In this document: one piece after another, positions 33,658 through 35,126 of the stretch
Layout: the number at the start of each line of letters is the position of its first letter
Numbering within the stretch: position 1 is the stretch's first letter
NCBI RefSeq assembly: GCF_022829725.1
Contig: NZ_JAKSYG010000193.1
Location: 1-35,126, forward strand
DNA: 35,126 nt
Direction of reading: 5' to 3'
Origin: Methylobacterium sp. E-005
GTDB lineage: Bacteria > Pseudomonadota > Alphaproteobacteria > Rhizobiales > Beijerinckiaceae
Made by a program: the position numbers and the translations under genes
Notes under the pieces: model-generated
What the model was told of the DNA's origin: nothing
Seen by the model: the letters and a program-made list of their open reading frames with translations, nothing else
Databases searched by the model: none

Positions 33658-34002
33658 ATGATCGAACGCCATATCCGCACGCCCATCATGCACCGCGTGG
33701 TGGAGCATGGCGGCGTCCTCTACTTCGGCGGCATCGTGGCGGAGGACCGCTCGGCGCCGATGCGGGGGCAGACCGAGCAGATCCTGGCGCGGATCGACGC
33801 GCTGCTCGCCGAGACGGGCAGCGACCGAAGCAAGATCCTCACGGCGACGCTCTACATCACCGACATGGCGCTCAAGGACGAGATGAACGCCGCCTGGACC
33901 GCGTGGTTCACCCCCGAGACCCTGCCGAGCCGCTCCACCATCGGAGTCGCCGAATTGGGACCCAACGTTCTGATCGAGGCCGTGATCACCGCCGCGAAGT
34001 AA
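33658..34002 (+). CDS. RidA/YjgF/YER057c family imine deaminase
   Basis: A 114-residue Rid-family protein; the family hydrolyses reactive enamines and imines from amino-acid oxidation to keto products and ammonia. The Arg that holds the substrate carboxylate is present (Arg92 in SRSTIGVAEL), with the partner Glu107 in NVLIEAVITA. TATLYITDMA and AAWTAWFTPETLP are usual family segments. Start at 33658, 26 bases after the oxidase. Placed last in an operon of imine-producing dehydrogenases, it fits the next step of the pathway, either generic detoxification or a specific hydrolase. Confidence 0.92.
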   Translation: MIERHIRTPIMHRVVEHGGVLYFGGIVAEDRSAPMRGQTEQILARIDALLAETGSDRSKILTATLYITDMALKDEMNAAWTAWFTPETLPSRSTIGVAELGPNVLIEAVITAAK

Positions 34003-34050
34003 TCGCCGGAGGCTGCATCCTGGGATCGTTCATGGGGCTGCCTCAGGATG

Positions 34051-34087
34051 CGGCTCTGAACGTCGCCGCTCGCGGCGACTGGAGCCG
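34051..34087. terminator. Bidirectional stem-loop between convergent genes
   Basis: GTCGCCGC (34062-34069) pairs with GCGGCGAC (34072-34079), and outer bases CGGCT (34051-34055) pair with AGCCG (34083-34087). A second inverted repeat, GCATCCTG (34015-34022) with CAGGATGC (34044-34051), lies just before it. Position between the ends of ridA and the leftward small gene suits termination in both directions. Confidence 0.55.
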
Positions 34088-34291
34088 TCACTTCCTGTTG
34101 GTGATCAGGCTGTCGACGTTCTTGTTGGCTTCCTTGTTGTCTTTCTTCTGTCTGGTGACCTGAGTTTTAGTGTCCTTCATCGACATCGCGTCCCGCTTGC
34201 CCTGCGGCATCTCCTTCGGTGCAGCCATGGCGGGAACGGTGGCCAGAAGAAAGACCGAGCACAGGGCGGCGCTGACCGTTGTCTTGATCAT
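34088..34291 (-). CDS. Small secreted protein, unknown function
   Basis: A 67-residue exported protein. The GGAGG box (34298-34302, minus strand) touches one ATG at 34297, so ATG 34291, six bases on, is the better start, the same arrangement as in the GCG_CRPN gene. Signal peptide MIKTTVSAALCSVFLLATV, cleavage near AMA-AP. The mature part (about 45 residues) is very hydrophilic, rich in Lys, Asn, Asp and Thr (KEMPQGKRDAMSMKDTKT) and probably unstructured. No family recognised. Confidence 0.7.
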   Translation of the reverse strand: MIKTTVSAALCSVFLLATVPAMAAPKEMPQGKRDAMSMKDTKTQVTRQKKDNKEANKNVDSLITNRK

Positions 34292-34433
34292 GATCATCCT
34301 CCATTGATTTGTCTTGGCACGAAGTCTTGATGATATCTTCCGTTCCTGGTTGATCGATCACGAATTTGGCATTGTCTTCAGCCGGCCCGAAAACGCCGGC
34401 CTCTCCACTGCAGACATAGGCCAAGGTGCGGCC

Positions 34434-34808
34434 TCATCGGGGCCGGCTGCCGTCGGAGGGGTGGAACGCGGGTTGGGTCGGCAGGTCGCCGCTGTCGAGC
34501 TGAAGGCAGGTCAGCAGCGCCACGTAGGACGGCGCACCGCCGATCATGCTCTCCGCCCGGCAGACGCGGCGTTCCCCGGTGCGGAAGGTGTGCCACTGCG
34601 TCTTCAGAATGCGCCGCGCCGCGCGCTCGTCGGACAGGCAGCCTCGGTAACCCGCCCGATCGACCGGCCCGGGTCCCGCGTTGCGCTCCAGCGTGCAGAC
34701 CGCGTGGATGTCGAAGCGCGGGAGCCCGCCGGCCCACGCATGGGCCGGCATCGATCCGCAGAGGAGCAGGCCGAACGCGAGGCAGGCGCCGGGGCGGATC
34801 CTGGTCAT
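34434..34808 (-). CDS. Secreted four-cysteine protein, unknown function
   Basis: A 124-residue protein with signal peptide (MTRIRPGACLAFGLLLCGS, cleavage near AHA-WA). The mature part has four cysteines (AVCTLE, YRGCLSDE, RVCRAES, LTCLQL), spaced as if forming two disulfides, and the segment ESMIGGAPSYVALLTCLQ, which I recognise only as a pattern in hypothetical proteins of Methylobacterium and relatives. GAGG lies a few bases before ATG 34808. No function can be offered. It is separated from the small gene downstream by about 140 bases, so co-transcription is possible but unproven. Confidence 0.75.
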   Translation of the reverse strand: MTRIRPGACLAFGLLLCGSMPAHAWAGGLPRFDIHAVCTLERNAGPGPVDRAGYRGCLSDERAARRILKTQWHTFRTGERRVCRAESMIGGAPSYVALLTCLQLDSGDLPTQPAFHPSDGSRPR

Positions 34809-34904
34809 ATCGGCCTCGTCGGCGGGTCATGCGATACGGTGGGTCCGCGGCGGCCGTGACCCCGCATGGCCGGCCGGGGCCGAGCCCGGCCGGCGGTCAG
34901 CCGT

Positions 34905-35126
34905 CTACTTGCCGGTCTTGGCGCCTGCGGCCGTGCCGGTCGCCATCGGAGATCCGGTGGTCCCCGCCGCGGCCTTGCCGGTCTGCGGGAGGGCGACCGC
35001 GTCGATCACGTCGAAGCGCATCCCGTCCTGGGCGGTCTTCAGGATCGCGTTGGCCTCGTAATACTTGCCCTGGCCGATCAGCGTCGCCGCCTGATCGACG
35101 TCGGCGATGGTCTTGTTCAGCGGCAG
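34905..35126 (-). CDS. YfdX-like protein, C-terminal part (gene runs off the window)
   Basis: Partial gene: 73 codons plus stop (TAG at 34905-34907, minus strand), with the 5' end beyond base 35126. The visible part reads LPLNKTIADVDQAATLIGQG, then KYYEANAILKTAQDGMRFDVI, followed by an Ala/Gly/Thr-rich tail ending in Lys. The pattern of a 'PLxKT' helix followed by GKYYEAN and LK matches the end of YfdX-family proteins, acid-stress-linked periplasmic proteins of unknown biochemical function. The assignment is from the tail only. Confidence 0.65.
   Translation of the reverse strand: MPLNKTIADVDQAATLIGQGKYYEANAILKTAQDGMRFDVIDAVALPQTGKAAAGTTGSPMATGTAAGAKTGK

Noticed and set aside
34341..34346. 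GGAACG on the minus strand as a possible EcfG stress-promoter -35 box
   Set aside because: No acceptable -10 element (CGTT/GTT) follows at the required spacing.

Overview
The window is GC-rich (roughly 68-70% by eye), densely coded and rich in ABC importers. It reads as an alphaproteobacterial chromosome of the order Hyphomicrobiales, most likely Methylobacterium or a close relative. That assignment is an inference from base composition, the GCG_CRPN-type small secreted protein, a YfdX-like protein and the style of the chemotaxis cluster; no rRNA or marker gene is present. I see no tRNA, rRNA, CRISPR array, insertion sequence or phage gene.

Layout. (1) 1-4.3 kb: two orphan periplasmic binding proteins (one peptide/nickel type, one glutamate/aspartate type) and a decayed minus-strand remnant that joins a MetN-like ATPase to the tail of a flavin monooxygenase. 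(2) 4.4-9.2 kb: a probable organosulfur-scavenging locus. A flavin-dependent monooxygenase of the NtaA/SnaA/DszA family and a His-rich cupin run leftward, and ssuA-ssuC-ssuB (aliphatic sulfonate import) run rightward. (3) 9.3-10.8 kb: a secreted trypsin-like protease and a short-chain dehydrogenase, translationally overlapped. (4) 11.1-23.1 kb: a complete chemosensory cluster. STAS-cheY run leftward; rightward are a soluble MCP-like protein, cheA, cheW, two membrane MCPs with almost identical signalling domains, a second cheW, cheR and cheB. No cheD, cheZ or flagellar gene is visible. (5) 23.8 kb: a small secreted GCG_CRPN protein with a Trp/His repeat tail. (6) 24.2-34.0 kb: a LysR regulator divergent from a tightly overlapped catabolic operon. 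It holds a four-gene polyamine/opine-type ABC importer, a three-component FAD/[2Fe-2S] amine or opine dehydrogenase, a degenerate small flavoprotein-like protein, a second DAO-type oxidase and a RidA-family protein. (7) 34.0-35.1 kb: two small secreted proteins of unknown function and the 3' end of a YfdX-like gene.

How the genes may work together. In the catabolic operon an N-substituted amino acid, opine or cyclic imino acid could be imported, oxidised to an imine by the heteromeric dehydrogenase, and the imine hydrolysed with help from RidA, under LysR control. In the chemosensory cluster, CheA/CheW with three transducers would phosphorylate the divergent CheY. The soluble transducer has a CheZ-like DxxxQ motif near its C-terminus, which might supply the otherwise missing phosphatase. 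The most unusual items are that motif, the 209-residue protein whose FAD-binding Asp is Arg, the near-identical MCP modules with a substitution at the kinase-control tip, and the chimeric pseudogene.
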